Below, piece by piece: positions 52,694 to 61,333 of a stretch of DNA of 64,000 bases. Made by a program: the position numbers and the translations under genes. Source of the stretch: Paenibacillus solani. GTDB taxonomy: Bacteria; Bacillota; Bacilli; Paenibacillales; Paenibacillaceae. Numbering within the stretch: position 1 is the first letter of the stretch; each line of letters starts with the position of its first letter. Where the stretch lies: contig NZ_LIUT01000003.1 of assembly GCF_001277345.1 (NCBI RefSeq), positions 77,527 to 141,526 on the forward strand, given 5' to 3'. The notes beneath the pieces are model-generated. The model saw only the letters and a program-made list of their open reading frames with translations. It did no database searches and was not told the DNA's origin.

Positions 52694-53719
52694 TTACATC
52701 AAAATCCCTGACAAATGCTCAAAAGCCATCGATCTTATCTGCTTTTCCTCAGGAATATTCTCGTAGAGAAGATGCTCTTTGCCCGCTTCAGCCATTCGTT
52801 TACGGATGGCGGCAATCCGGCCTTTGCCGGTATCGATAAACCGGAAGTCTATCTGGCGCAGGCACTCCATCTTCGTTAAGCCATCCAAGGCTTCCGCCTT
52901 GATTCGCGTATGTATCTCCTTAAGTGTCAAAACCTCCAGCCGGCTTGCAGTCCACAGGTTCTCGATCTCCTGCAAGGATTTCATATAATCCAGTTCAAGC
53001 TGCCGAAGATTCTTCATATGCGAGAAATCGCACAGGCGCTCAACTTTCGGCAGCGACAAGTGAAGATAAGACAAATTGTTCAAACTCGCCAGGCCATCGA
53101 TATTCATCAGATTTCGGACGGAAGATAGCCTTAGCATGCTTATATTTGAGTCGGCCAGCACTTCCAGCGGACCGTTCAGTGTACAACTGTCGATAGCCAA
53201 ATATTTCATCATCGGCAATTCCACAACAAAATCCAGCTGATCAATCGCACAGTTCAGAACCAGTGTATCCAGCCGAATGCAGTCAGCAATCGGTGATAGA
53301 TCTTCAAATTTACCGCTGAGTTCAAGATACTTTAAGAACTTGTAATTCCGGATAAAATCGAGATTTTGCTTTTTGGGAGAACGTATCTTAAGAAACTCCA
53401 TTCGATCCAGCGCACCCAGCTTATTCAAATCCTGCTTCTGTTTAAGTTCCAAATGCAACGCAGCAACGAACTTCAATCCAGCAAGTGCCTCCAGAACTTC
53501 CTCAGTATATTGACCTGCCTCCTCTGGAATATATATGTGCAGAATCAGATCCGGACGTTTGGAAAACACCTGTTCATCCAGCTTCAGCAAATCTGCGGCG
53601 TTATCTGACCCAACAACGAACTCAAGACTAGCACGGTTCCGCAGCTGTTTAACGGCACTTTCCATTTTGTCCATGTTCCAGGGAATCCCCCTCATCGAAG
53701 CCGTCCAAGGTTCACTCAT
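52694..53719 (-). CDS. Leucine-rich-repeat-like protein, function unknown
   Basis: This 341-residue cytoplasmic protein has no signal peptide. From about residue 70 to 300 it shows irregular repeats of 20-25 residues with Leu/Ile positions, such as MEFLKIRS, FLKYLELSG, LDTLVLNC, MKYLAIDSC, LSYLHLS, LRQLELDY and LEVLTLKEI. These resemble bacterial leucine-rich repeats. The first 60 residues, beginning MSEPWTASMRGIPWN, look separate. Start ATG has GGAGGGAGAG upstream. No partner gene points to a role. Confidence 0.7.
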   Translation of the reverse strand: MSEPWTASMRGIPWNMDKMESAVKQLRNRASLEFVVGSDNAADLLKLDEQVFSKRPDLILHIYIPEEAGQYTEEVLEALAGLKFVAALHLELKQKQDLNKLGALDRMEFLKIRSPKKQNLDFIRNYKFLKYLELSGKFEDLSPIADCIRLDTLVLNCAIDQLDFVVELPMMKYLAIDSCTLNGPLEVLADSNISMLRLSSVRNLMNIDGLASLNNLSYLHLSLPKVERLCDFSHMKNLRQLELDYMKSLQEIENLWTASRLEVLTLKEIHTRIKAEALDGLTKMECLRQIDFRFIDTGKGRIAAIRKRMAEAGKEHLLYENIPEEKQIRSMAFEHLSGILM

Positions 53720-53739
53720 ATTGCTCTCCCTCCATCCTA

Positions 53740-53755
53740 CGAATATTGATATTCG
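53740..53755. repeat. Inverted repeat upstream of the LRR-like gene
   Basis: CGAATAT (53740-53746), TG, ATATTCG (53749-53755) is a perfect 7-bp inverted repeat about 21 bases before the start codon. It could be an operator or mRNA hairpin. Confidence 0.4.
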
Positions 53756-53942
53756 AGTAAAAAAACGGTTTACCTTGTGCGTATAAATGCTTAAAATTGT
53801 CGCGATTATCCCGAGGCTGTCTAGTTTGTTATTTAGTGTTGCTATTAACTATAACATGATGATATTTTATGCGTGAATCCATAAATCTTGCAATTCCGCC
53901 TACGCGACGCACAAGATGTCTTTCACACTACTATTGTTTAAC
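53756..53942. other. Intergenic region upstream of the LRR-like gene
   Basis: Together with the repeat and terminator on either side this is a gap of about 312 bases without a gene. It is AT-rich and no clear promoter or structured RNA was recognised. Confidence 0.5.
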
Positions 53943-53988
53943 AAGAAAAAGCCGCCCCTTCCTCGTGTCGACGAAAGGGACAGCTTTT
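53943..53988 (-). terminator. Terminator of the MFS exporter gene
   Basis: An imperfect inverted repeat on the minus strand (AAAGCTGTCCCTTTCGTC and its partner GACGAGGAAGGGGCGGCTTT-like arm) is followed by T residues. Confidence 0.6.
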
Positions 53989-54031
53989 ATAAGAAATCGT
54001 AAATAACTACTTTAAGAAAGTTGCCGGATTT

Positions 54032-55216
54032 CTACCGCTTATAACCAACAAGCCTCTTGCTCACAAGTACCATGAGTACGGCAAGGCCAAGAAAATACAG
54101 GGGCATCGTAACTAGCGAGCCATTGTGAAGAAGGCTCATGCCGCTGGTAATCAGGCTTACAACAACATAATAACCCAACCCGAAAATCGCTCCTGCCGTT
54201 CCAAGCACATCTCCATATTGGTTCAGCGCCAAACTAAGACAATTCGGAATCGCCATTCCGATGCCGAGCAGAAGGATAAAAATACATACTACCAATAACA
54301 CCATATGCAAAATAGTAGCATCAATTCCGCCCACAACTAGAACGGTAAGGCAAAGGGCCCCCAGCATCGTAATGATCGTGCCGATCACAATAATTTGCTC
54401 AGCCTGGAGCCTGGGCAGCAGTTTCTTTGACAGCATCGCACCCAGGATGGATGAAATCGCAACAAAGATCCCGAAGAAACCAAACCCGCCCGGACTCATC
54501 CCAAAAAATTCGATAAAAATAAATGGGGCCTCCGCATAGTAACTGAACAATATGCCGTTCGTGGCTCCAATGAGAAAACCGAATCCCCATATTCTACGGT
54601 CGGAGACCAGGCGCTTGGCCACGGAGAGTGTGTTAATCTTCGAGACAGTCTTGACTCTAGTTTCAGGAAGTGAACTCCAGGTGTACGCCAGAATAGCGGC
54701 GCTCATCAAAACCAGCGTCAAGAACACTGCTCTGAAACCAAGAAATTGATCTACCCATCCGCCAAGGAGCGGTCCAACAGCAGGCGTAAACGCAAGCGCT
54801 GCCGAAATCTGGGCAAACACTGCATGACGCTTGGCTCCATCAATGCTCTCACGCAAAATAGTTTGGGTGACAACCGAGCCCGTGCTAGCACCAAAAGCCT
54901 GAATGAACCGGCTCACCAATAACCATTCGGCCGAACCGGATAGATAGCAGCCCAGGCTGCCCATTCCATAAACCAGGATGCCCCACAGCATGGCAGGACG
55001 ACGTCCGATGAAATCCGAGAGCCTTCCCCAACAAAACACTCCGAAGGCAAAGCCCAGGAAATAAATGCTGAGGGTTAGTTGGATCACATTGTTGCTTGCT
55101 CCCAATTGATGGGCAATATCCGGCAATGAAGGTGTATATATTGTTTCACTAATTTGTGGGAAACCCACAAGGATAATTAATAACCATATGGATGGATTTG
55201 AGATTTTTCTTTGCAC
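54032..55216 (-). CDS. MFS exporter, Bcr/CflA type
   Basis: This 394-residue major facilitator protein has twelve spans. Drug:proton antiporter marks of the Bcr/CflA subgroup are TIYTPSLPDIAHQLG in the first span region, GRLSDFIGRRPAML in loop 2-3 and AFTPAVGPLLGGW in span 5. GTG at 55216 is preceded by AAGGGGGA about nine bases upstream; an ATG seven codons earlier lacks a site. It lies downstream of a siderophore-binding protein gene but has a separate hairpin between. It may export drugs or a metabolite. Confidence 0.86.
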   Translation of the reverse strand: MQRKISNPSIWLLIILVGFPQISETIYTPSLPDIAHQLGASNNVIQLTLSIYFLGFAFGVFCWGRLSDFIGRRPAMLWGILVYGMGSLGCYLSGSAEWLLVSRFIQAFGASTGSVVTQTILRESIDGAKRHAVFAQISAALAFTPAVGPLLGGWVDQFLGFRAVFLTLVLMSAAILAYTWSSLPETRVKTVSKINTLSVAKRLVSDRRIWGFGFLIGATNGILFSYYAEAPFIFIEFFGMSPGGFGFFGIFVAISSILGAMLSKKLLPRLQAEQIIVIGTIITMLGALCLTVLVVGGIDATILHMVLLVVCIFILLLGIGMAIPNCLSLALNQYGDVLGTAGAIFGLGYYVVVSLITSGMSLLHNGSLVTMPLYFLGLAVLMVLVSKRLVGYKR

Positions 55217-55403
55217 AGCTAACGTCCCCCTTATCATTCAAAAATCTCAAGTAGGCTGGCATAGAAATTACGGGATAGGGGGTTTGCATTTAGTTAGTCT
55301 AGTAAATGAAAGCATAAAGAATCACCTTTGTTATCTGATAAGGGGGTATATCTACCATGTATTATATCAGCTTTAGAAAACTGTGTGACATCATAATAAA
55401 ATA

Positions 55404-55449
55404 AGGCGCCCGCCATGCCTGAATGTTTACAGGACAATGGCAAGCGCCT
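55404..55449 (-). terminator. Terminator of the siderophore-binding protein gene
   Basis: AGGCGCTTGCCAT and ATGGCGGGCGCCT form a stem with two mismatches, followed on the minus strand by TATTTTATT. Confidence 0.65.
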
Positions 55450-55458
55450 AGTTATCTA

Positions 55459-56466
55459 TCAATTCTTCTTGGAAAGCCATTCCGCCAATTCTTCCGTCTG
55501 GGCAAGAACGGCAAGCGGATCGTAATACCAGGAACGCTCCTCAGGCCATATATACATCTGTCCCTTCTTGACCGCAGACAGTGTGCTCCAAATCGGATCG
55601 GCTTTGAAATCCTCGATCGTACGCGTATTGGCGGTCATAATGATATAATCCCCCGCATATTGGCTTACCATTTCTGCCGATAATTCTGCCCATTGCTTCT
55701 CCATGATTTCCGCAGCAATCCCGCTTGGAGGCTTTCTTCCCAATGCCTGATAGACAGGCTGACCGCCACGGCCGAAATTATCCCCGTACACCCAGGTCGA
55801 CTTCTCACCGTCTTCCATAATGCTAAAGGTGGCATCCGCCGGAACAACTGCATCGACTTTGGCCTTGGCTTCCGCAATACGCCGATCGTACGCCTCCAGC
55901 CAGGTTTTGGCCTCCTCTTCCTTACCGAACAACTCGCCGAAGTACGTCAGCTCTTCTTGGGCATTCTTTAAATCTCCGTATGGAATCACAATGGTCGGTG
56001 CGATTTTGCTTAACTGCTCATAAGTTTTTTCCCCATTGCCGGTAATGATGAGATCCGGGTTTAAAGCCACGATTTTTTCGATGGATGGTTTTCCGTAATC
56101 GCCAATATCCTCAATTCCTTGCAAGAAGTCTTTGAAATAATAGTTTTGGATGGTTAATCCCGGAGCTCCGACCGGAATCACATCAAGCGCAATCAGACTA
56201 CCCAAATATTCCTCAGCGACGATGCGCTGCGGATTCACCGGAATCTCGATATCACCATTGATCGTGGAGACAGTTTTCACCCCGGCTTCTTCCACTGAAT
56301 TCGCCTCACCAGCTTGTGAAGAATTAGCCGTTGTTGTCTGCACACCCTCCCCGTTGCTGCCATTACCGGTCTCACCTGTTCCACAGGCGCTGATCATGAA
56401 TGCCATAAAAAGCATGGTGGTGATCAGGATAAGACGCTTTCTGCTAAAATAATGTAAAGAAAACAC
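55459..56466 (-). CDS. Siderophore-binding lipoprotein of an iron ABC transporter (FeuA-like)
   Basis: This 335-residue substrate-binding protein has a lipoprotein signal peptide with lipobox ISAC (Cys near 27), then a Gly/Asn/Ser linker and a PBP2-like domain. The domain has VAEEYLGSLIALDVIPVGAP, TGNGEKTYEQLSKIAPT and IIMTANTRTIEDF. This fits Fe-hydroxamate or catecholate receptors such as FeuA. The start is GTG with AAGGGGG upstream. A Fur box lies 21 bases before the start. No permease or ATPase gene is adjacent, so it must use a transporter encoded elsewhere. Confidence 0.9.
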   Translation of the reverse strand: MFSLHYFSRKRLILITTMLFMAFMISACGTGETGNGSNGEGVQTTTANSSQAGEANSVEEAGVKTVSTINGDIEIPVNPQRIVAEEYLGSLIALDVIPVGAPGLTIQNYYFKDFLQGIEDIGDYGKPSIEKIVALNPDLIITGNGEKTYEQLSKIAPTIVIPYGDLKNAQEELTYFGELFGKEEEAKTWLEAYDRRIAEAKAKVDAVVPADATFSIMEDGEKSTWVYGDNFGRGGQPVYQALGRKPPSGIAAEIMEKQWAELSAEMVSQYAGDYIIMTANTRTIEDFKADPIWSTLSAVKKGQMYIWPEERSWYYDPLAVLAQTEELAEWLSKKN

Positions 56467-56486
56467 ATGAATCCCCCTTATTTATC

Positions 56487-56505
56487 GATAACGATAATCA
56501 TTCTC
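56487..56505 (-). promoter_or_regulatory. Fur box of the siderophore-binding protein gene
   Basis: GATAACGATAATCATTCTC matches 17 of 19 positions of the classic Fur box GATAATGATAATCATTATC. It lies 21 bases upstream of the start. Confidence 0.82.
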
Positions 56506-56560
56506 AAATAAACTTTACCTCCTGTTCAGCCAAATGGCTATGCCTTTAAATGATGTCCGG

Positions 56561-58180
56561 TCATGCAAATTTATGATGTCCGGTCAGTACTTGCATCATT
56601 TCGTGCAATTGGGCTTGCGAAGAGATGGGGTCATACCCGAAGAATAACTCCGGTTGGTCCAGGACATAAACACGGTTGTTCCTGACCGCTTCCAATTCCC
56701 GCCACGCCTGTGATCCGAACAGGGCATCCACGCGCTTCTGACCATAGGGATGGCCAGGCAGTGATGTAATGAAAATATGATCGGCATCGTAAGAAGCGAT
56801 TTCTTCAATATTGGCTTCCACGAACCCCTGAAGGTGCAAGCCCTCCTCCACCAGCCGGACCGGTGGCCGAAAACCGATATCATCATACAAAATCTGGCTG
56901 CCCCTGCCGAAGCTTCCGCTGAAGCAGTAGGCCGTGTCCGCGCAAATTTCCCAAACGACGGCGGTTCCCCGTTCTCCAAGCACTCGGTTCAGTTCAACAT
57001 TCGAACGATCCACAAGTTCGTCATAACGCGAGAGCCACTCCTCCGCTGCCGCTTGTTTATTGATAGTGCAAGCGATAAAACGAAATTGTTCACGCCAGCT
57101 CATGGTCTTGAAAGGGAGTTCGAGGACAGGTGCCAACGTGAGCAGCGTTTTGTTCTCCTTGGTCGAATCGTAGCTGATGATCAAATCCGGATGGGATGAA
57201 GCTACGGCATCATAATAATGATCGGATGTGAGGATGTATGGATCAAAAAGATGATGCACGCTCAAGCCCTTGCTGTATAGGGTCTGCTGAAGCCAAGGGG
57301 TATACACACCCAGCTCCGGAACAACGTCAAGTGCCAATAGTGACGCTGTATGATTAAGGTTCAACGCGGTGATTCGCTTCGGTTTGCGTTTATAAGCCGT
57401 AGGCGACATGCCCACCGATTCCTTGAACTTACGGCTTAGGTATAAGCCCTCCTTATACCCTACCTCCTGCGCCAGTGCATTTAAATCTTGCGATCCGGTC
57501 AACAGTCGTTCCTGCGCTTTTCGAATGCGAAGCAGGGTCAAGTATTCATTAAAGGTACGACCCGTGTGCTTGCGGAACATGCGCGAGAAATGCTCCGGAC
57601 TGATGCCTGCCATCGAGGTTATCTGCTCTCGCGTGACTTCTTTATGGTAATTCTCCTCAATATATTGCAAGGCTTGCTCCAGCCACGATAATGGCGATGA
57701 AGATGGCCTGAATGCTATCTCCACATGGAGCTCCTGCAATAATCGAATAAACAGATGCTGCAGTTGAAAAGGCTCCTCGCGGTTTATCGCTCCCCAGACA
57801 CGCTCAAACTCTTCTGCCAATCTTAAAATCTCGAACGGAATACAATGTAGCGGAACCATGCATTCAAGCCCCCAAGAAACGCCGCCGCCATCGATATTCA
57901 AACATCGATATTCTATATAAATCCCCCGTAACGGAGTTGATCTGTTCGAGCTCACCTTCAATTCCGTAATACCGTCAGATACAAATACGCTTCCTCTGGA
58001 CATCGGGTAGGTGCGGCCCTCTGCTTGCAGCACTCCCTCTCCATCCTGGATAATCACGATTCGGTAACCCGGCTCATGATGGTTCCCGCCGGTGCTCGGA
58101 ATCCCTTCATCCAATCCGATTAAACGAGTCGGTACGTGAAAAAAATGAGGGGAATGCGGGGTCGCTGGAGCAAATGACAT
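56561..58180 (-). CDS. AraC regulator fused to a siderophore-binding domain (Btr-like)
   Basis: This 539-residue protein has an N-terminal cupin-like region (about 10-140, PGYRIVIIQDGEGVLQAEG), an AraC double helix-turn-helix (about 165-270, EEITSMAGISPEHFSRMFRKHTG-like segment), and a C-terminal FeuA-like binding domain (about 275-530, VVPELGVYTPW and FGYDPISSQAQL). This is the domain layout of B. subtilis Btr, which activates siderophore uptake genes when ferric bacillibactin binds. A Fur box lies upstream. It lies upstream of the siderophore-binding protein and probably activates it. Confidence 0.9.
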   Translation of the reverse strand: MSFAPATPHSPHFFHVPTRLIGLDEGIPSTGGNHHEPGYRIVIIQDGEGVLQAEGRTYPMSRGSVFVSDGITELKVSSNRSTPLRGIYIEYRCLNIDGGGVSWGLECMVPLHCIPFEILRLAEEFERVWGAINREEPFQLQHLFIRLLQELHVEIAFRPSSSPLSWLEQALQYIEENYHKEVTREQITSMAGISPEHFSRMFRKHTGRTFNEYLTLLRIRKAQERLLTGSQDLNALAQEVGYKEGLYLSRKFKESVGMSPTAYKRKPKRITALNLNHTASLLALDVVPELGVYTPWLQQTLYSKGLSVHHLFDPYILTSDHYYDAVASSHPDLIISYDSTKENKTLLTLAPVLELPFKTMSWREQFRFIACTINKQAAAEEWLSRYDELVDRSNVELNRVLGERGTAVVWEICADTAYCFSGSFGRGSQILYDDIGFRPPVRLVEEGLHLQGFVEANIEEIASYDADHIFITSLPGHPYGQKRVDALFGSQAWRELEAVRNNRVYVLDQPELFFGYDPISSQAQLHEMMQVLTGHHKFA

Positions 58181-58194
58181 AGAGCTTCCTCCTT

Positions 58195-58213
58195 GATTAT
58201 GATAATCATTATC
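58195..58213 (-). promoter_or_regulatory. Fur box of the Btr-like regulator gene
   Basis: GATTATGATAATCATTATC matches 18 of 19 positions of the Fur box. The site lies 15 bases upstream of the start codon. Confidence 0.88.
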
Positions 58214-58442
58214 AATTGATGTGATGTTATTATACCAGATGCTCTACTCCTCTGTGATGGTAAATCCGCTTCCCTACCTATTTTAATAATGCGGTCGATC
58301 GTAGCTTCATCAGAAACATTCAACCTGCGTGACGGGTTTCAATGTCCGCTTCGGGCCTAAACCGGCTTAAGCTCAGCACTTGCATCCATGTGCTACGCTT
58401 GAATTAAGTACCACTCATTCCATGGAAAGGAAGTGCGGACCT

Positions 58443-58781
58443 ATGATACTGAACCATCTTAATCTCACTGTAACTGATGTAAGCACAGCTAAGGAATTTT
58501 TGTTAAACTATTTCGGACTCCAAATCGGGGGCGAGCGCGGCCAGTCGTTTGCAGCGCTGTTTGACGACAACGGGATGGTGCTGACCTTAATGCAAGGTAC
58601 CGAGGTTAACTATCCCAAAACGTTTCATATCGGCTTTATCCTGGAAAACGAAGAAAAAGTAAATGAGCTCTACCAGCGCCTAAAGGATGATGGTTTCGAT
58701 GTCACTCCGCCCCAAAGAGCCCACGGATGGACCTTCTACGTTAAGGCTCCGGGCGGTTTTACGGTCGAAGTTCTGGCGTAA
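58443..58781 (+). CDS. VOC/glyoxalase-family protein
   Basis: This 112-residue protein has the glyoxalase/bleomycin-resistance fold: NHLNLTVTDVSTAKEFLLNYFG at the start, IGFILENEEKVNELYQRLKDDG and APGGFTVEVLA at the end. The metal ligand positions are His near residue 5 and Glu near 110. ATG at 58443 is preceded by AAAGGAAG, and a longer frame adds 21 residues with no homology. It is divergent from the Btr-like gene. The substrate is unknown. Confidence 0.85.
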   Translation: MILNHLNLTVTDVSTAKEFLLNYFGLQIGGERGQSFAALFDDNGMVLTLMQGTEVNYPKTFHIGFILENEEKVNELYQRLKDDGFDVTPPQRAHGWTFYVKAPGGFTVEVLA

Positions 58782-58815
58782 TTAAACCTTCATGCGACCT
58801 CCCAAAAACCACACG

Positions 58816-58850
58816 CAAGAGCCCATGCATGAAAGCATGGGCTCTTGTTA
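58816..58850. terminator. Terminator after the VOC gene
   Basis: CAAGAGCCCATGC (58816-58828) and GCATGGGCTCTTG (58835-58847) form a perfect 13-bp stem with a six-base loop. Confidence 0.82.
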
Positions 58851-58945
58851 CTGTTTTGAACTTTATAAGGCCTATAGGATGATCGGTTACCGTTTTCTCC
58901 AACGCGTCCTATGCTGCGAATTCTGATCATGTTTGCCTAGGACCC

Positions 58946-59331
58946 TCAATACAAACTCCACGTCTCTGTGCATAATGCCGGTAACGAATCCGCAACCCGC
59001 TCGCAATCCTCATATCCCAAATTGCCGGAATGTGCGAACAGAATCGGATATTCTCCATCTCCAGACTCTTCCCTCATATCAAACATATAGTGGTTGCCGC
59101 TTCCATCCATGGCAAACGACACAGCATTCGGCATATATTCCGGCAGCTCATAAGCCAGATTCATCTCCCTTAGATCGCCGTTATGAAGAACTGAAAATAA
59201 CGTTCTCCCTGTTGGAACTCCCCTCCGTTGGAATACTTCAATAAATCCAAATAACTCATAGGAAAATGCCGCTGAGGCAGCTTCCACCCTGCGGGTTCGA
59301 GCGGTCTATATTGAACGATCTTCTCCAACAT
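58946..59331 (-). pseudogene. Frameshifted SMI1/KNR4 (SUKH) family gene
   Basis: The N-terminal part begins MLEKIVQYRPLEPAG and contains SYLDLLKYSNGGEFQQGERYFQF. The C-terminal part, in another frame, contains HNGDLREMNLAYEL, AVSFAMDGSGNHYMFDMRE and ILFAHSGNLGYEDCE. Together they make a normal SMI1/KNR4 domain, as found in SUKH immunity proteins. The break is near 59183-59192, where TTTCAGTTCTTCATAACGG would need one added base. Both parts lie on the minus strand. It is either a pseudogene or a sequencing error. No toxin gene was seen nearby. Confidence 0.68.
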
Positions 59332-59421
59332 TATAAAGGAAACACGGAAAAAAGGGATCATACCGAAGATATACGATTTCATCTTACGCTTTGGAGATGC
59401 AAACCCCGATATGTATGGCGG

Positions 59422-60186
59422 TCACAGATGGGATCCTCCGCTGGCGTCGATGCATTGACCGGTAATCCAGCGGCTGTCCGGAGAAGCCAAAAATGCTGCA
59501 ATATCCGCGATATCTCCAGGTTCTCCCCATCTCCCGAAGATCGAAAAGCCGGCCCCGAATTGATAGGAATCCGGATCCTTCAGCATAGCGGCATTCATGT
59601 CAGTAGCAACAAATCCGGGCTGTATCGCATTGATCGTGATCCCACGGGAACCGAGCTGGCTCGACAGCGATAGCGTCAGCGCATTAATGGCACTCTTCGT
59701 CATGGTATATGCCGGAATATTGGGCAAGGAAATTCGAGTCACCGCAGACGACAGATTGATAATCCGCCCTTCGTCCCGAAGGCGGGGGAGAGCTTGCTGA
59801 ATCAAAAAGAACGGCATTTTCACATTCACTCGCATCACGTTGTCAAAGCTCTCTTCCGTTGTCTCCTGTATGGTCTCTATCAAGCCGATCCCTGCGTTGT
59901 TGACCAGGATGTCCAATTGCGTGCTGCCTGTCCTTGCTTTCAGGATCTCATCCAGCGACTCGTAGAGGGCACTTACTCCATCCAAGGAGTCAAGCTCCGC
60001 CCCAACCATGAAAGCCTCCCCTCCGGCCAACTCAATCTCGCTCACAACCTCTTCAGCAGCCGACCGGCTCTTGCCATAATGAACGGCTACCAAAGCTCCT
60101 TCCTGTGCCAAACGTACAGCGATGGCACGTCCGATGCCTCGGCTGGAACCTGTAACCAAAGCTGTCTTCCCATTCAAAACCTTCAT
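59422..60186 (-). CDS. SDR-family oxidoreductase
   Basis: This 254-residue short-chain dehydrogenase has the cofactor loop TGSSRGIGRA (near 10-19), NNAGIGL (near 90-96) and the catalytic YTMTK (near 156-160) after a Ser in LSSAVTR. The classic layout resembles 3-oxoacyl-ACP reductase-like enzymes. ATG at 60186 is placed nine bases after GAGGAG. It is convergent with the broken SMI1/KNR4 gene on the same strand. The substrate is not known. NADPH use is suggested by the Arg and by the Lys in HYGKSRSAAEE. Confidence 0.88.
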   Translation of the reverse strand: MKVLNGKTALVTGSSRGIGRAIAVRLAQEGALVAVHYGKSRSAAEEVVSEIELAGGEAFMVGAELDSLDGVSALYESLDEILKARTGSTQLDILVNNAGIGLIETIQETTEESFDNVMRVNVKMPFFLIQQALPRLRDEGRIINLSSAVTRISLPNIPAYTMTKSAINALTLSLSSQLGSRGITINAIQPGFVATDMNAAMLKDPDSYQFGAGFSIFGRWGEPGDIADIAAFLASPDSRWITGQCIDASGGSHL

Positions 60187-60195
60187 CCCCATCAT

Positions 60196-60340
60196 CTCCT
60201 CTTCTTTTTCACTTTCAGTTTTATCACAAGCACCGTTTCAAAATGTTGCGCTCCCATTCTTATAAGAATCCCCGTCGGCACAGGCGGTTGGAATCAAGCT
60301 TTTGCGCCCGGCTCCTGTGCTCGATTGGAAATTAAAATCA
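60196..60340. other. Intergenic region upstream of the YitT promoter
   Basis: About 145 bases between the SDR gene and the YitT promoter. No gene or RNA was recognised. Confidence 0.5.
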
Positions 60341-60369
60341 TTTACATTCGATGTGAAGGTTATTATAAT
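60341..60369 (+). promoter_or_regulatory. Strong sigma-A promoter ahead of the YitT gene
   Basis: TTTACA (60341-60346), a 17-base spacer and TATAAT (60364-60369). Transcription would start near 60376, upstream of a terminator and the YitT start. Confidence 0.8.
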
Positions 60370-60375
60370 GAAAAT

Positions 60376-60448
60376 ATCAAAAGAGCTGCGCAACTTATGT
60401 TTGCATAAAGCGATTAAAGGATGAGTTTTTCCTTTAATCGCTTTTTTT
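60376..60448 (+). ncRNA. Short leader or small RNA ending in a terminator before yitT
   Basis: The likely transcript runs about 73 bases from near 60376. AAAGCGATTAAAGG (60407-60420) pairs with CCTTTAATCGCTTT (60431-60444), followed by TTTT. An earlier TTATG/CATAA stem (about 60395-60408) overlaps the first arm. It is an attenuator of the YitT gene or an independent small RNA. The call is by structure only. Confidence 0.45.
60407..60448 (+). terminator. Intrinsic terminator in the YitT leader
   Basis: A perfect 14-bp stem with a ten-base loop and seven T residues lies between the promoter at 60341 and the coding start at 60484. Confidence 0.85.
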
Positions 60449-60483
60449 GTGGGCTTATTGAAAGTCATGGAGGTATATATCGT

Positions 60484-61320
60484 ATGAAAAAAAGAGCATT
60501 TGATATGATCATGCTGCTTATTGGAGCATTTATTTTTGCGTTGGCAGTCAATCTGTTTGTCATTCCCAATGACTTTGGTGAAGGCGGCGTTACCGGGATA
60601 TCGATCATTCTCTATTATACGTTGAAGTGGTCCCCGGCTCTTGTCGGCATTATATTGAACGGAATATTGCTGCTGGTCGGTTATAGGCTGCTGGATAAAA
60701 AGACAACAATTTATACCATCATCGCCGTTGCCTTCCACTCTCTGTTCCTGCATTTGACGGAGAGCTGGCACATCGCTTCAAATGAGCCGGTAATCAACGC
60801 CATATTTGCCGGCCTGTTTGCCGGCGTCGGGATCGGGCTCATCGTCCGGGTGGGCGGCACAACGGCAGGTACGGTGATATTAGCCCGCCTTGCCAATAAA
60901 TATTGGGATTGGAATATCAGCTACGCCCTGCTGTTCTTTGATCTGATCGTTGCCGGGATGTCCATATTTGTAATCGGGATCGAAAAGGCCATGTTCACGG
61001 TTGTCATTCTCTATATCGGGACCAAAGCAATGGAGTTCATTATTGAAGGCTTGAATCCCAAAAAAGCGGTCACCATCATTTCGCCACACCATGACCGGAT
61101 CGCGATACGGGTAACGGAAGTTATGGATCGCGGTGTGACCGTTCTGCGCGGTTATGGTTATTACACCGGACAGACCAAAGATGTGCTCTACATCGTCATC
61201 AGCAAACAGGAAGTCTCTATGCTCAAGAAAATCGTTCGGGCTGAGGACAAAGATGCCTTTGTCACCATCCATGATGTACGCGACGTATTTGGCGAAGGAT
61301 TTATCGATATTTCGAAATAA
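60484..61320 (+). CDS. YitT-family membrane protein
   Basis: This 278-residue protein has five or six spans (about 8-190) followed by a cytoplasmic DUF2179 domain (about 205-275, with VMDRGVTVLRGYGYYTGQTKD). Membrane-domain marks are NDFGEGGVTGISIILYY and GVGIGLIVRVGGTTAGTVIL. These define the YitT/YvjA family, whose function is unknown. ATG at 60484 follows GGAGGT; a longer upstream frame crosses a terminator. A strong promoter and a terminator in the leader suggest attenuation. Confidence 0.9.
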   Translation: MKKRAFDMIMLLIGAFIFALAVNLFVIPNDFGEGGVTGISIILYYTLKWSPALVGIILNGILLLVGYRLLDKKTTIYTIIAVAFHSLFLHLTESWHIASNEPVINAIFAGLFAGVGIGLIVRVGGTTAGTVILARLANKYWDWNISYALLFFDLIVAGMSIFVIGIEKAMFTVVILYIGTKAMEFIIEGLNPKKAVTIISPHHDRIAIRVTEVMDRGVTVLRGYGYYTGQTKDVLYIVISKQEVSMLKKIVRAEDKDAFVTIHDVRDVFGEGFIDISK

Positions 61321-61333
61321 AGGAAATTTCATC

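Noticed and set aside
60238..60771. A minus-strand open frame of 177 codons over the YitT leader
   Set aside because: It lies opposite the YitT promoter, terminator and start, with no ribosome binding site or known domain.
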